Notes: generated from the sequence alone by a model not told the origin. DNA of 5,576 nt from Candidatus Dormiibacterota bacterium (GCA_030038765.1 JASHRA010000204.1:1-5576), one strand, 5' to 3'. Positions 1 through 5,536 are shown, counted from the first letter of the stretch. Translations and numbers: made by a program.

Positions 1-108
1 CGCCACCTCGCTGACCGGCGACCCGTCCAGCACCTCCATCACCGCCCGGTACCGGTGCTCCACCTGCCACCCCGGCCCCTGCGCAGAAGAATCCCCCGCT
101 GCCTCCAT
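1..108 (-). CDS. IS481-type transposase, N-terminal fragment (runs off window)
   Basis: The minus strand reads 36 codons in frame from an ATG at 108-106 to the window edge. The translation contains W14-Q-V-E-H-R-Y-R-A-V-M-E-V-L-D-G-S-P-V-S-E-V-A36. That is the start of the helix-turn-helix that opens IS481-family transposases (usually continuing V-x-Y-G-V-S-R-Q). The family binds the element's terminal inverted repeats through this N-terminal domain and cuts with a downstream rve/DDE core, which lies outside the window. Codon third positions are rich in G/C, as expected for real coding sequence here. I see no clear Shine-Dalgarno before the ATG. It is transcribed away from the transposase at 178. 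The opposite strand is also open through this stretch, but its translation resembles nothing I know. Whether the full gene is intact cannot be judged. The family call rests on a short stretch. Confidence 0.7.
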   Translation of the reverse strand, partial: MEAAGDSSAQGPGWQVEHRYRAVMEVLDGSPVSEVA

Positions 109-177
109 GGGCACAAATGCTGACCAAACGGGGCAGGGCCGTCAAGCATCTCCTGAGAACAAAGTGTCAGGCGTGTC
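109..177. other. Divergent intergenic gap, probable insertion-sequence terminal region
   Basis: This 69-bp gap separates the divergent transposase starts. It contains a small inverted repeat, CCTGA (152-156) and TCAGG (167-171), with a 10-nt loop. The TCAGG also sits about 6 nt before the GTG at 178 and is the only Shine-Dalgarno-like sequence for that gene. If the minus-strand gene belongs to an IS481-like element, the outer end of that element must lie here or just inside the next gene. IS481-type ends usually terminate in TGT/ACA; the plus strand has ACA-containing candidates just downstream, around 190-195. The exact end cannot be fixed without the other end of the element. Confidence 0.35.
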
Positions 178-1803
178 GTGAGCCCTTACACAGCACGGTA
201 TCCGCTGGCCGGGCTGCTGCTGGCGCTGCCCGCGCTGGAGGCCACCGGCCTGCTGGACTGCGGCCGCAGCGTGTACGGCCGGCTCCGCGGCGGGTTCTAC
301 GGGCTGACCGCGACGCTGCTGACCATGGTGTTCCTGGCGCTGGCCGGGGAGCCGCGGGCCGAGGGCGCCACGAGGGTGCCGCCCGCCGCGCTGGGCCGGG
401 TGCTCGGCCTGGACCGGGCGCCGGAGGCCAGGACGATCCGCCGCAAGCTCGGCGAGCTGGCCGCCGCGGGCAAGGCAGCGGACCTGATCATGGCGCTGGC
501 CCGCCGGCACGCCGCCGCCCGGCCGGAGGCGCTGGGGTTCTTGTACGTGGACGGGCACGCCCGCGTCTGCTACGGGACCCGCACTGTGCAGAAGACCCAT
601 GTGGCGCGGCTGAAGTTCCCTGCCCCCGCGACGATGGAGACGTGGGTCACCGATTCTGGCGGTGGTCCGGTGTTCATGGTCGTGGCCGAGCCGTCGGACT
701 CGCTGGCCGGCGAGCTGCGCCGCCTGCTGCCGGACCTGCGCCAGATCGCGGGCGAGGGACGGCGGGTGACGGTGTGCTCCGGCCGGGGCGGCTGGTCCCC
801 GGCCCTGTTCGCCGACATCACCGGGGCCGGGTCCGGCCTGCTCACCTGGCGCAAGGGCCCGGCCCCGGACCTGCCCGCCGCCGGGTTCACCACGATCACG
901 TGCACCGACGACCGGGGGCGGTCCCACGAGTACGAGCTCGCCGATTCGGCCGTGGAACTGGCGATCAGCGACGGGCCGCGCAAGGGGCAGACGGTCAGCC
1001 TGCGGCAGGTCACCCGCCTGGTCCCCGCCAAGGCCGGCGGCACCCGGCAGATCCATGTGCTGACCTCCCGCACCGACCTGGCCGCCGGGGAGGTGTGCTG
1101 GCGCATGTCGTCGCGGTGGCGGGAGGAGAACTACTTCCGCTACGCCCGCACCCGGTTCGCCCCCGGCGCCCTCGACTCCCACGCCGCTGCTCCGGACGAC
1201 CCGGGCCGCACGGTGCCCAACCCCGCCAGGAAGGCCGCGGCCACACGGATCAGGCAGGCCGAAGCCGCCGCACAGGCGGCCGAGACAGCCCGGGACGCCG
1301 CGCTGCTGAAGCTGCGCAGCCCCGCCCCCGGCCAGGCCGCCTACCTCACCAACCCGGTGATCAACGCCCTGGCCGCCCCGGCCGGGGCCGCCTGGCGCGA
1401 ACTCGGCGAAGCGGACATGGCCGCGGCGGCCATCCCGGCCCGGATCCCGCCCGGCGAGCTCGCCCCGGACATGGTCCGCCTGGACGCCGAGACCAGGCAG
1501 ATCACCCACGCCATCCGGATGGCCGCCTGCAACGCCGAAACGATCCTGGCCCGCGCCCTGGACGGGCACTGCGCCCGCGCCGGCGACGAGGCATACGCCC
1601 TGATCCGCGAGGCGCTGACCGCCTCCGGCGACATCATCCCCGGCCCCGGCCAGCTGTTCATCCGCCTCGACCCGCTCACCGCGCCCCGGCGCACCCAGGC
1701 CCTGGCCGCCCTCTGCGACCAGCTCACCCAGACCCGGGCCTGCTACCCGGGCACCGATCTCGTCCTGCGCTACGAGGTCAAACCGCACCCCGGCCCTGCA
1801 TAA
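178..1803 (+). CDS. Actinobacterial DDE-type transposase-like protein, probably 5'-truncated and inactive
   Basis: The 541-residue product resembles the large putative transposases of actinomycetes that have an RNase H-like DDE core. An N-terminal helical stretch (10-30) is followed by a TIRRKL segment (86-91). The first core aspartate is in YVDGH (D125), then come HVARLKFPAP (141-150), GGWSP (204-208), LLTWRKG (221-227), the glutamates of WREENYF (314-320), and a C-terminal part ending in RYEVKPHPG. From memory of the family, the block before GGWSP is normally FDR; here it is S201-G202-R203, so the second catalytic aspartate appears lost. Nearby GFD reads GSG (218-220) and FALDALD reads FAPGALD. 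The GTG start overlaps a TGA in another frame and has only a weak TCAGG upstream; the same frame closes 8 codons further up. Longer relatives, as I recall them, have an extra N-terminal region, so 5' truncation is likely. Residues 355-375 are an alanine-rich helix. Transposition activity is doubtful. Confidence 0.75.
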   Translation: MSPYTARYPLAGLLLALPALEATGLLDCGRSVYGRLRGGFYGLTATLLTMVFLALAGEPRAEGATRVPPAALGRVLGLDRAPEARTIRRKLGELAAAGKAADLIMALARRHAAARPEALGFLYVDGHARVCYGTRTVQKTHVARLKFPAPATMETWVTDSGGGPVFMVVAEPSDSLAGELRRLLPDLRQIAGEGRRVTVCSGRGGWSPALFADITGAGSGLLTWRKGPAPDLPAAGFTTITCTDDRGRSHEYELADSAVELAISDGPRKGQTVSLRQVTRLVPAKAGGTRQIHVLTSRTDLAAGEVCWRMSSRWREENYFRYARTRFAPGALDSHAAAPDDPGRTVPNPARKAAATRIRQAEAAAQAAETARDAALLKLRSPAPGQAAYLTNPVINALAAPAGAAWRELGEADMAAAAIPARIPPGELAPDMVRLDAETRQITHAIRMAACNAETILARALDGHCARAGDEAYALIREALTASGDIIPGPGQLFIRLDPLTAPRRTQALAALCDQLTQTRACYPGTDLVLRYEVKPHPGPA

Positions 1804-1827
1804 ACGATCTCCCTATGTCAGGAGTCC

Positions 1828-1870
1828 TGGGCCCTCACCATAGCTCGGTGCTCACGGGGTGAGGTGCCCA
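1828..1870 (+). terminator. Imperfect hairpin downstream of the transposase
   Basis: TGGGCCCTCACC (1828-1839) pairs with GGTGAGGTGCCCA (1858-1870) as a 12-bp stem with one bulged T and an 18-nt loop. It begins 25 nt after the TAA stop of the transposase gene. There is no T-run after it, which is common for actinomycete terminators. It could instead be part of the right end of the transposon. Confidence 0.5.
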
Positions 1871-2016
1871 GCGAGAGCTGACCGCACTCGTACCGGCAAT
1901 GCTTTTACGCCTCCAGCGGCAGGTGTCCGTTCTCGGCGATGGCGGCTAGTAGGGGCTCTTACCTGGGGCTTTGGCCAAATCGGTTGAGAATTCCCTCGGG
2001 TGTTTGTCTTAGATGA

Positions 2017-2036
2017 CCTGGCCTCTTCTGGCCGGG
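2017..2036 (-). terminator. Short GC-rich hairpin after the membrane-protein gene
   Basis: On the plus strand CCTGGCC (2017-2023), loop TCTTCT, GGCCGGG (2030-2036) forms a compact 7-bp stem with one G-U type pair. It lies 15 nt beyond the TAA (2051-2053) of the minus-strand gene, the right place for an intrinsic terminator. Only a weak T-rich tail follows in the minus direction. The rest of 1871-2016 shows no gene I can support. Confidence 0.45.
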
Positions 2037-2050
2037 TGCGTATATTGCAG

Positions 2051-2896
2051 TTACTTTGCAGGCTCGCCGGTGACATTAGTGCCGGTGCTGCTCGGGGCCG
2101 ACCTGCCCGTCTCGTCAGTACTCGCACTGTTCGGTTGCACTCTGCGGAACAGCTGATCGCGCTTACTCTTCAGCTCATCTTGTTCTCTGGCTCGCCGCTC
2201 CTGCTGCTTGGCGCGGGGTTCCACAGATGCCTCGACCTCTAGAGTGCCGAGGCGACCCAGGACCGAGGCATTGCTTACGGTCTTCTGGATCTCCTCCAGC
2301 GACTTTCCGATGTCGTCGAGCGTCTTCATGCTGGTGAACATCGTGCCCTTCATGGCGTCAATGTCGATGACGCTGGTTCCCATGTACTTGTGCCCCGAGG
2401 AGTCCTGGTAGCTCACCGATACCTTGTGGGAGGCGGGCAGGTCGTCCCTTCCGTTGCGCGCGAAGTGGCTGTCATAGAAAGCCCTCATTTCCTGCCCTGG
2501 AGCGATCATCGCCACTGGCTCCGTGAGCATTCTGGCCTTGGAGAGCTCGAACCCGGTCTCCTCCACAGCGCTGACCGGAGGCGGGTCGAGCCTGATCGAG
2601 ACAGCCTCGGCGGGACGCTGGCCGATGTTTCTGACTACCAGGTCGAACAGGTGACGACTCGCCAGGGTCGGCTCTACGGTGACGATGACGTATGGGCGCC
2701 TCCCCTCCAACTCGGCCCGGCGGGTCTCGCTGATCTGCTCACGTGCGCTACTCCACTGCCTCTTCGCGTAGAGAGCCGCCACCACCGCCACCGCAAGGAG
2801 GCCAGCAGTCAGAAGCGTGGTAATCCCTGTCCAGGCCGTGGCCGATAGGCCCCAGAACGTATCACTGCGCACCCACCGAGTTTTGCAGAAGCGCAC
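2051..2896 (-). CDS. Membrane-anchored protein of unknown function with beta-rich domain and C-terminal charged helix
   Basis: The 281-residue product resembles conserved hypothetical proteins of streptomycetes that I cannot assign to a named family. After a short basic N-terminus, residues about 24-44 form one hydrophobic transmembrane helix (TTLLTAGLLAVAVVAALYAK), followed by a charged helix (45-66, RQWSSAREQISETRRAELEG). Residues 68-175 alternate hydrophobic and polar residues in a beta-sandwich-like way (RPYVIVTVEP, HLFDLVVRNIGQRPA, PVAMIAPGQEMRAFYDSH, HKVSVSYQDSSG). Residues 176-215 are amphipathic helix, 226-252 a strongly charged coiled-coil candidate, and 255-281 a Ser/Thr/Gly-rich tail. 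Topology is probably a cytoplasmic or surface domain on a single anchor; the side is unclear. The chosen GTG (2896) follows an in-frame TAA by one codon and has AGG 6 nt upstream; an alternative GTG is at 2872 but has poor ribosome-binding context. Base composition is visibly less GC-rich than the transposase, suggesting acquisition. It is monocistronic, and no catalytic motif is evident. Confidence 0.75.
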   Translation of the reverse strand: MRFCKTRWVRSDTFWGLSATAWTGITTLLTAGLLAVAVVAALYAKRQWSSAREQISETRRAELEGRRPYVIVTVEPTLASRHLFDLVVRNIGQRPAEAVSIRLDPPPVSAVEETGFELSKARMLTEPVAMIAPGQEMRAFYDSHFARNGRDDLPASHKVSVSYQDSSGHKYMGTSVIDIDAMKGTMFTSMKTLDDIGKSLEEIQKTVSNASVLGRLGTLEVEASVEPRAKQQERRAREQDELKSKRDQLFRRVQPNSASTDETGRSAPSSTGTNVTGEPAK

Positions 2897-3025
2897 CAGT
2901 TACCTGGAACAGCAACACGCTGGTCGACTCGCCGCAGCAGGCCAGAAAACTGAGGCAATCCCCGTTCCGGTGGGAACTGTTGGTGAACTCCCTCATGAGT
3001 GGCCAACTAGCTCGACCTTGGCCAA
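2897..3025. promoter_or_regulatory. Upstream region of the membrane-protein gene with operator-like repeats
   Basis: I find no convincing gene in this stretch. It holds an inverted repeat GTTCC-GGTG-GGAAC (2964-2977), the palindrome CTCATGAG (2992-2999), and the start of a tandem 10-bp direct repeat (3000-3028). All lie 70-135 bp before the GTG at 2896, where a promoter and operators for that gene would be expected. I cannot point to confident -35/-10 boxes. Confidence 0.3.
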
Positions 3026-3028
3026 CTA
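3000..3028. repeat. Two 10-bp direct repeats, 19-bp period
   Basis: TGGCCAACTA occurs at 3000-3009 and again at 3019-3028, so the starts are 19 bp apart, close to two helical turns. Such spacing suits a protein binding the same face of the DNA twice. The second copy overlaps the end of the pseudogene remnant, and both lie over 100 bp upstream of the membrane-protein start. The second copy also forms the palindrome TTGGCCAA. Confidence 0.45.
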
Positions 3029-3296
3029 CACGCGATCCCTACAGTGGTGCTCGGACGGGTTAATGCGGCTGCTCCACTGGACTTCCATGCGCCGGGCGCG
3101 GCGTCGGCCGGCGGCCAGGATGGCGCGGACGACTGCCTCGTCGTCAGCGTCGTAGGTGAAGAACCAGCCGAACCCGCCCATCGGCCATCACAGTCCAGCT
3201 CGTGTTCCCCGGGAAGACGTCGATCCCAGCTGGTTCAACAGGCTTGCAGCTACGGATACGAAAAAGATCCCGAACGACGTCATGCCGCAGATCATG
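3026..3296 (-). pseudogene. Frameshifted remnant of a small unidentified gene
   Basis: The minus strand from 3181 (ATG) to 3026 (TAG) is open for 51 codons with nearly all G/C third positions and a protein-like start, MGGFGWFFTYDADDEAVVRA, followed by an Arg-rich helix. A second frame is open from 3296 and includes GIDVFPGNTSWTVMADG before it runs into TGA near 3140. Removing one G from the GGGCGGG run (plus-strand 3173-3179) would fuse them into MADGGFGWFFTYDADDE, giving one continuous frame of about 89 residues. This suggests a single-base frameshift in a once-real gene. No plausible start lies at the upstream end, so it may also be 5'-truncated. I do not recognise the family. It could still be chance in high-GC DNA, or the 51-codon frame could be a small gene by itself, though no Shine-Dalgarno precedes its ATG. 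Confidence 0.35.
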
Positions 3297-3492
3297 TCAG
3301 GACGTGGGGTTCGTGTCGCATGAATTTGCCGGTATTAATCCTGCGATCCGCTGCAGCCTCAATTCCGGCCAAGACGATTGTCGTCGTGGGAAGCGGTGGC
3401 TTGCCTTCATCTTTCATCTTTCCGGTCATGGCCACCGTGTCCGGAACGGCGAGTTGCGGGGTCGGCAGCTTCCGGACTGCGCGGTGAGCACT
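3297..3492. other. Stretch between remnant and Abi_C-like gene with no supported gene
   Basis: Composition is mixed and less GC-rich than the flanks. The only frame worth recording is a 45-codon minus-strand one (3429-3292, starting MTGKMKDEGK). It has no clear Shine-Dalgarno and no similarity I recognise; its TGA overlaps a following ATG as ATGA. The plus strand carries a short tandem CTTTCAT-type repeat near 3407-3421. I would not annotate a protein here. Confidence 0.3.
3439..3477 (-). terminator. Possible hairpin after the Abi_C-like gene
   Basis: GTCCGGAA (3439-3446) and TTCCGGAC (3470-3477) are perfect 8-bp inverted arms around a 23-nt GC-rich loop. The structure starts 15 nt beyond the TGA (3493-3495) of the minus-strand gene. 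The large loop and absent T-run make it a weak intrinsic terminator. Confidence 0.4.
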
Positions 3493-4320
3493 TCAGGGTG
3501 TAGCGGGGAAGTGTTTGAGGAGAAAGCGGGCTACTGCGGTGACCACCTGCATCCGGAACCGGGCTTCTTCAGCATCGGACTGGCCCGGGTGGGAGCCGTT
3601 GGTGTGGGTCATGGACCACAGTCCGTCGAGAAGCTTCCCCCCGTCCTTCTCGGGGATGTATCTACCATCGATCAGGTGCCTGACCACACGGCCGCCCTGG
3701 TTAGCGCTCGGCTGCCCTGTCTTGCCGTCAAGGGCGCGCTGATAGCCGGTGTGGTCCTCAGCGAGGCGGGTGGCGAGGTCTTCAAGGGCGGCCCGCAGGT
3801 CCCCGTTGGCCGACTCGTACTTTTTGTTGACGAGCCCGTCGACCGCGTGCCGGTAGTGGTTCAGGGCAATGGTGTACCCGCGTGCGGCGAGTTCGCCCTC
3901 CAGCGCAGTGATCTCCTGCGGGAGCGCCACTGGTGTCGGCTCGGTCGGCAGGAGCTGGTAGCGTCTTTGGGCCCGACCCGGCTTGCCCTGAACGGTCGCC
4001 TCAAGGTCCAGACCGTCGGCACGCAGCCTCTCCCGAAGGTCGTCCAGCCAGTCGGACGAAAAGGGGTTCTTGCTGATCATTTGCTGGACAAGCCCCTCAA
4101 CGAAACTGAGCAGGGCGCGGCGAGCCTCATCATCGCCGGCGTCGGCAGCCGCTCGTGCGCCGACGAGCCGGGAGCGCAAGAGCTCATCCTTGTTGTCCTC
4201 GCGGCTACCGTACTGGAAGATGTCGGTCTTCATCATGAGGGTCTTGATGTGGCTGGCGGTCATCTTCTTGGAGCCAGTCTCGATCAGCAGGCCCAGGGTT
4301 GGGTCCGAGAGAATGGCCAT
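3493..4320 (-). CDS. Abi_C-like (abortive infection C-terminal) family protein, putative phage-defence gene
   Basis: With the ATG at 4320-4318 the product is 275 residues. Residues 1-80 are helical and charged (LLRSRLVGARAAADAGDDEA at 47-66), and 83-125 form a small basic domain. From about 135 the sequence follows the pattern I associate with Abi_C (PF14355): ITALEGELAARGYTIALNHY (137-156), then ESANGDLRAALEDLATRLAE (169-188), GGRVVRHLID (209-218), a THTNGSHPG turn (238-246) and a final helix MQVVTAVARFLLKHF (257-271). Family members are linked to abortive infection, where the cell stops growing when phage is sensed; the mechanism is poorly known and I see no nuclease motif. No TM segment or signal peptide is present, so it is probably cytoplasmic. 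The start is fixed by AAGGAGGAAGGA upstream; an earlier TTG (4347) would translate the ribosome-binding site itself. GC content is lower than in the transposases, consistent with cargo on a mobile element. Confidence 0.7.
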   Translation of the reverse strand: MAILSDPTLGLLIETGSKKMTASHIKTLMMKTDIFQYGSREDNKDELLRSRLVGARAAADAGDDEARRALLSFVEGLVQQMISKNPFSSDWLDDLRERLRADGLDLEATVQGKPGRAQRRYQLLPTEPTPVALPQEITALEGELAARGYTIALNHYRHAVDGLVNKKYESANGDLRAALEDLATRLAEDHTGYQRALDGKTGQPSANQGGRVVRHLIDGRYIPEKDGGKLLDGLWSMTHTNGSHPGQSDAEEARFRMQVVTAVARFLLKHFPATP

Positions 4321-4329
4321 GGAAATCAG

Positions 4330-4341
4330 TCCTTCCTCCTT
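4330..4341 (-). promoter_or_regulatory. Strong Shine-Dalgarno setting the start of the Abi_C-like gene
   Basis: The minus strand reads AAGGAGGAAGGA, with the last AAGGA 9 nt from the ATG at 4320. GGAGGAAGGA is shared exactly with the ribosome-binding site of the DUF2637 gene at 5537-5546. Confidence 0.75.
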
Positions 4342-4400
4342 GGCCAACGGCCCCCACTAAGGTACCGCTGATCAGGTCCGGGTCCGGGGTCCATTCCCGG

Positions 4401-4430
4401 CGTGGACAGTGCCGTCAGGTTCGTGGACAG
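4401..4430. repeat. Two 9-bp direct repeats, 21-bp period
   Basis: CGTGGACAG occurs at 4401-4409 and 4422-4430, two helical turns apart, 81-110 bp upstream of the Abi_C-like start. A tandem GGTCCG GGTCCG GGGTCC lies next to it (4375-4392). It could be an operator region, but short repeats like this arise by chance fairly often. Part of it overlaps the recombinase scrap. Confidence 0.35.
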
Positions 4431-4570
4431 CCTGGGTGGTCATTCCCTATTGGCTGACAGTGACGGTATCCTGCCGAGCCACTGGCGGTGAGGCCAAACA
4501 GGTCCGTGAGGCGGCGGACGTTACGTCCCTGCGCCCGGGCAGGGTAATCGGCGGATCGGCGGCGGCATCG
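4415..4570 (-). pseudogene. Probable C-terminal scrap of a tyrosine recombinase/integrase
   Basis: Between two in-frame TGA codons the minus strand is open for 51 codons and has no usable ATG. It contains NVRRLTDLFGLTASGSAGY, followed by DHPG. Many actinobacterial tyrosine recombinases end just after their catalytic region with an 'R-x-L-x-x-LFG-(I/L)-x-x-x-x-x-x-RY' stretch, which this recalls; the usual R before the final Y is G here. No catalytic Arg/His/Tyr box is present, so only a tail remains, probably left by excision or decay of an integrated element. The match rests on about 20 residues from memory. Confidence 0.35.
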
Positions 4571-4614
4571 TCAGCATCGCTTCCCGAGGCTAGCCACCGC
4601 ACCACCGGAAACAG

Positions 4615-4660
4615 GAAAGGCTGGGTCCCGCCCGCAGACAGCGGCGGGACCCAGCCTTTC
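4615..4660 (-). terminator. Perfect 18-bp-stem intrinsic terminator of the DUF2637 gene
   Basis: GAAAGGCTGGGTCCCGCC (4615-4632) and its exact reverse complement (4643-4660) flank a 10-nt loop. It begins 10 nt after the TGA (4671-4673) of the minus-strand gene. In the minus direction the stem ends in CCTTTC followed by a mildly T-rich tail. The symmetry would also stop transcription coming from the plus strand. Confidence 0.85.
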
Positions 4661-4670
4661 AATTCCCTGC

Positions 4671-5534
4671 TCAGGCCGGCCTCGGGCTCTGCCGCGCTTC
4701 GGCCATGCGGCTGCGTGCCCAGCGCCGGGACTTGCCAAACATGCCCGCGAGCTTGCGTTCCGACAGCGGCTCGCCCTTCTGAACGCTGCTGCTGTACGCG
4801 GAAACCGCTGCTGCAATGACGTCGCGGCCGGGGATCTGGTCCGCTGGCGCGCCTAGATGGTCGGCTGCCTGGTCCGGGTGGTCCGCCTGGTCCGGCCCTG
4901 GTACGGGCCGCTGGTCCGCTCGTACCACGGGGATCAGTGGCTCCGGGGCGTGCCCGCCCGTGGTCGCGAGACCGGTGACTTCCCTGTGCTGTCTCCCCTG
5001 TCCCGCATCTGCCACCTGGCCAGCTGCGGACCACGGGTGATCCGCTGCCGTGTCCGGGTGGTCCGCTGCTGGTTCACGGGCCGGTCCGCCCGCCGCCGCA
5101 GTCCTGATGATCCAGACCAGCAGCTCATAACTTCCCACCAGGCTGGCCGCTGGCCAGGCGGCGATGACCGCGCCGACTGGCCCGTGGGACCAGCCCTGGG
5201 CCATGTTCGCGGCCAGCGTCGCGACGATGCCGAGCGCGAGCAGCCAGCGGGCCAGGACCGGGACCGGGAGCCGGTGCCGCGCGGCATAGAGGTTGACCAT
5301 CGAGCTGGCGTACACGAGCCCGTCGATCGTGGCCGGCTCCAGCCGGGCGGTGACCCCGGTCTCGCCGTGGGCGCAGACGACGGCGTAGGCGTGCCAGTAG
5401 GAGACGTACGCCGCGACCCCGGCCACGGCCAGGACAGCGATCGCCGTCGACACGCGGATCGCCCGGTCCACGCCCGCGGTCGCGGCAGGCTCCCAGCCGG
5501 TCCTCGGGTCCGGGACGAGTGCGAGAGCGGTCAC
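4671..5534 (-). CDS. DUF2637 (Spd-like) membrane protein with C-terminal helix-turn-helix-like tail
   Basis: The 287-residue product matches the DUF2637 pattern common on actinomycete conjugative plasmids and AICEs, where such genes sit among transfer and spread functions. Residues 25-53 form a first membrane helix (AIAVLAVAGVAAYVSYWHAY), 66-86 hold LEPATIDGLVYASSMVNLYA, 94-114 a further helix (LARWLLALGIVATLAANMAQG), and 121-145 the last (AVIAAWPAASLVGSYELLVW). A polar Ala/Asp/Pro linker (150-235) with repeated ADHPD motifs follows, then residues 238-280 (LSERKLAGMFGKSRRWARSR) look like a DNA-binding helix-turn-helix. A protein that is both membrane-anchored and DNA-binding would fit a role in plasmid transfer or partition, but this is inference. 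The GTG start at 5534 has GGAGG 7 nt upstream. The gene is directly followed by a strong terminator, so it ends its transcript; upstream partners lie beyond the right edge. Confidence 0.85.
   Translation of the reverse strand: MTALALVPDPRTGWEPAATAGVDRAIRVSTAIAVLAVAGVAAYVSYWHAYAVVCAHGETGVTARLEPATIDGLVYASSMVNLYAARHRLPVPVLARWLLALGIVATLAANMAQGWSHGPVGAVIAAWPAASLVGSYELLVWIIRTAAAGGPAREPAADHPDTAADHPWSAAGQVADAGQGRQHREVTGLATTGGHAPEPLIPVVRADQRPVPGPDQADHPDQAADHLGAPADQIPGRDVIAAAVSAYSSSVQKGEPLSERKLAGMFGKSRRWARSRMAEARQSPRPA
4872..5066. repeat. Degenerate GGTCCG-type repeats in the DUF2637 linker
   Basis: GTCCGGGTGGTCCGC occurs exactly at 4872-4886 and 5052-5066, 180 bp apart, and TGGTCCG recurs several more times in 4843-4920. 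On the coding (minus) strand the repeats encode ADHPD/ADHPDQA-like units in the linker of the membrane protein. Slippage or recombination between units could change linker length between strains. Confidence 0.6.
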
Positions 5535-5536
5535 CG

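Noticed and set aside
142..1788. Long open minus-strand frame (548 codons) opposite the transposase
   Set aside because: It mirrors the high-GC transposase gene and its translation is Gly/Ala/Arg-rich with no family pattern; the plus-strand frame has clear transposase motifs.
150..1824. CTCCTGA (150-156) and TCAGGAG (1818-1824) as terminal inverted repeats of the DDE transposon
   Set aside because: Only 7 bp match with no extension on either side; such a match is likely by chance between two flanks of this size.
117..1862. Plus-strand frame of 581 codons overlapping the transposase in another phase
   Set aside because: Translation is almost wholly Arg/Gly/Pro/Ala, a typical GC-bias artefact.
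1975..2000. GGTTGAGAATTCCC resembles a tRNA T-arm, possible tRNA remnant or att site
   Set aside because: The T-loop consensus is not met and no acceptor, D or anticodon arms can be folded around it.
1852..2127. Minus-strand 91-codon frame overlapping the end of the membrane-protein gene
   Set aside because: Composition is artefact-like, it overlaps a better gene and it has no ribosome-binding site.
3202..4371. Plus-strand frame of 389 codons opposite the Abi_C-like gene
   Set aside because: The minus strand has the strong ribosome-binding site and recognisable domain; this frame is its shadow.
4409..4819. Plus-strand 136-codon frame across the terminator
   Set aside because: It reads through a perfect terminator hairpin and into the antisense of the DUF2637 gene; no family resemblance.
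4843..5070. GGTCCG repeats considered as CRISPR or iteron array
   Set aside because: Units are short, irregularly spaced and coding for a repetitive linker; no conserved repeat-spacer layout.
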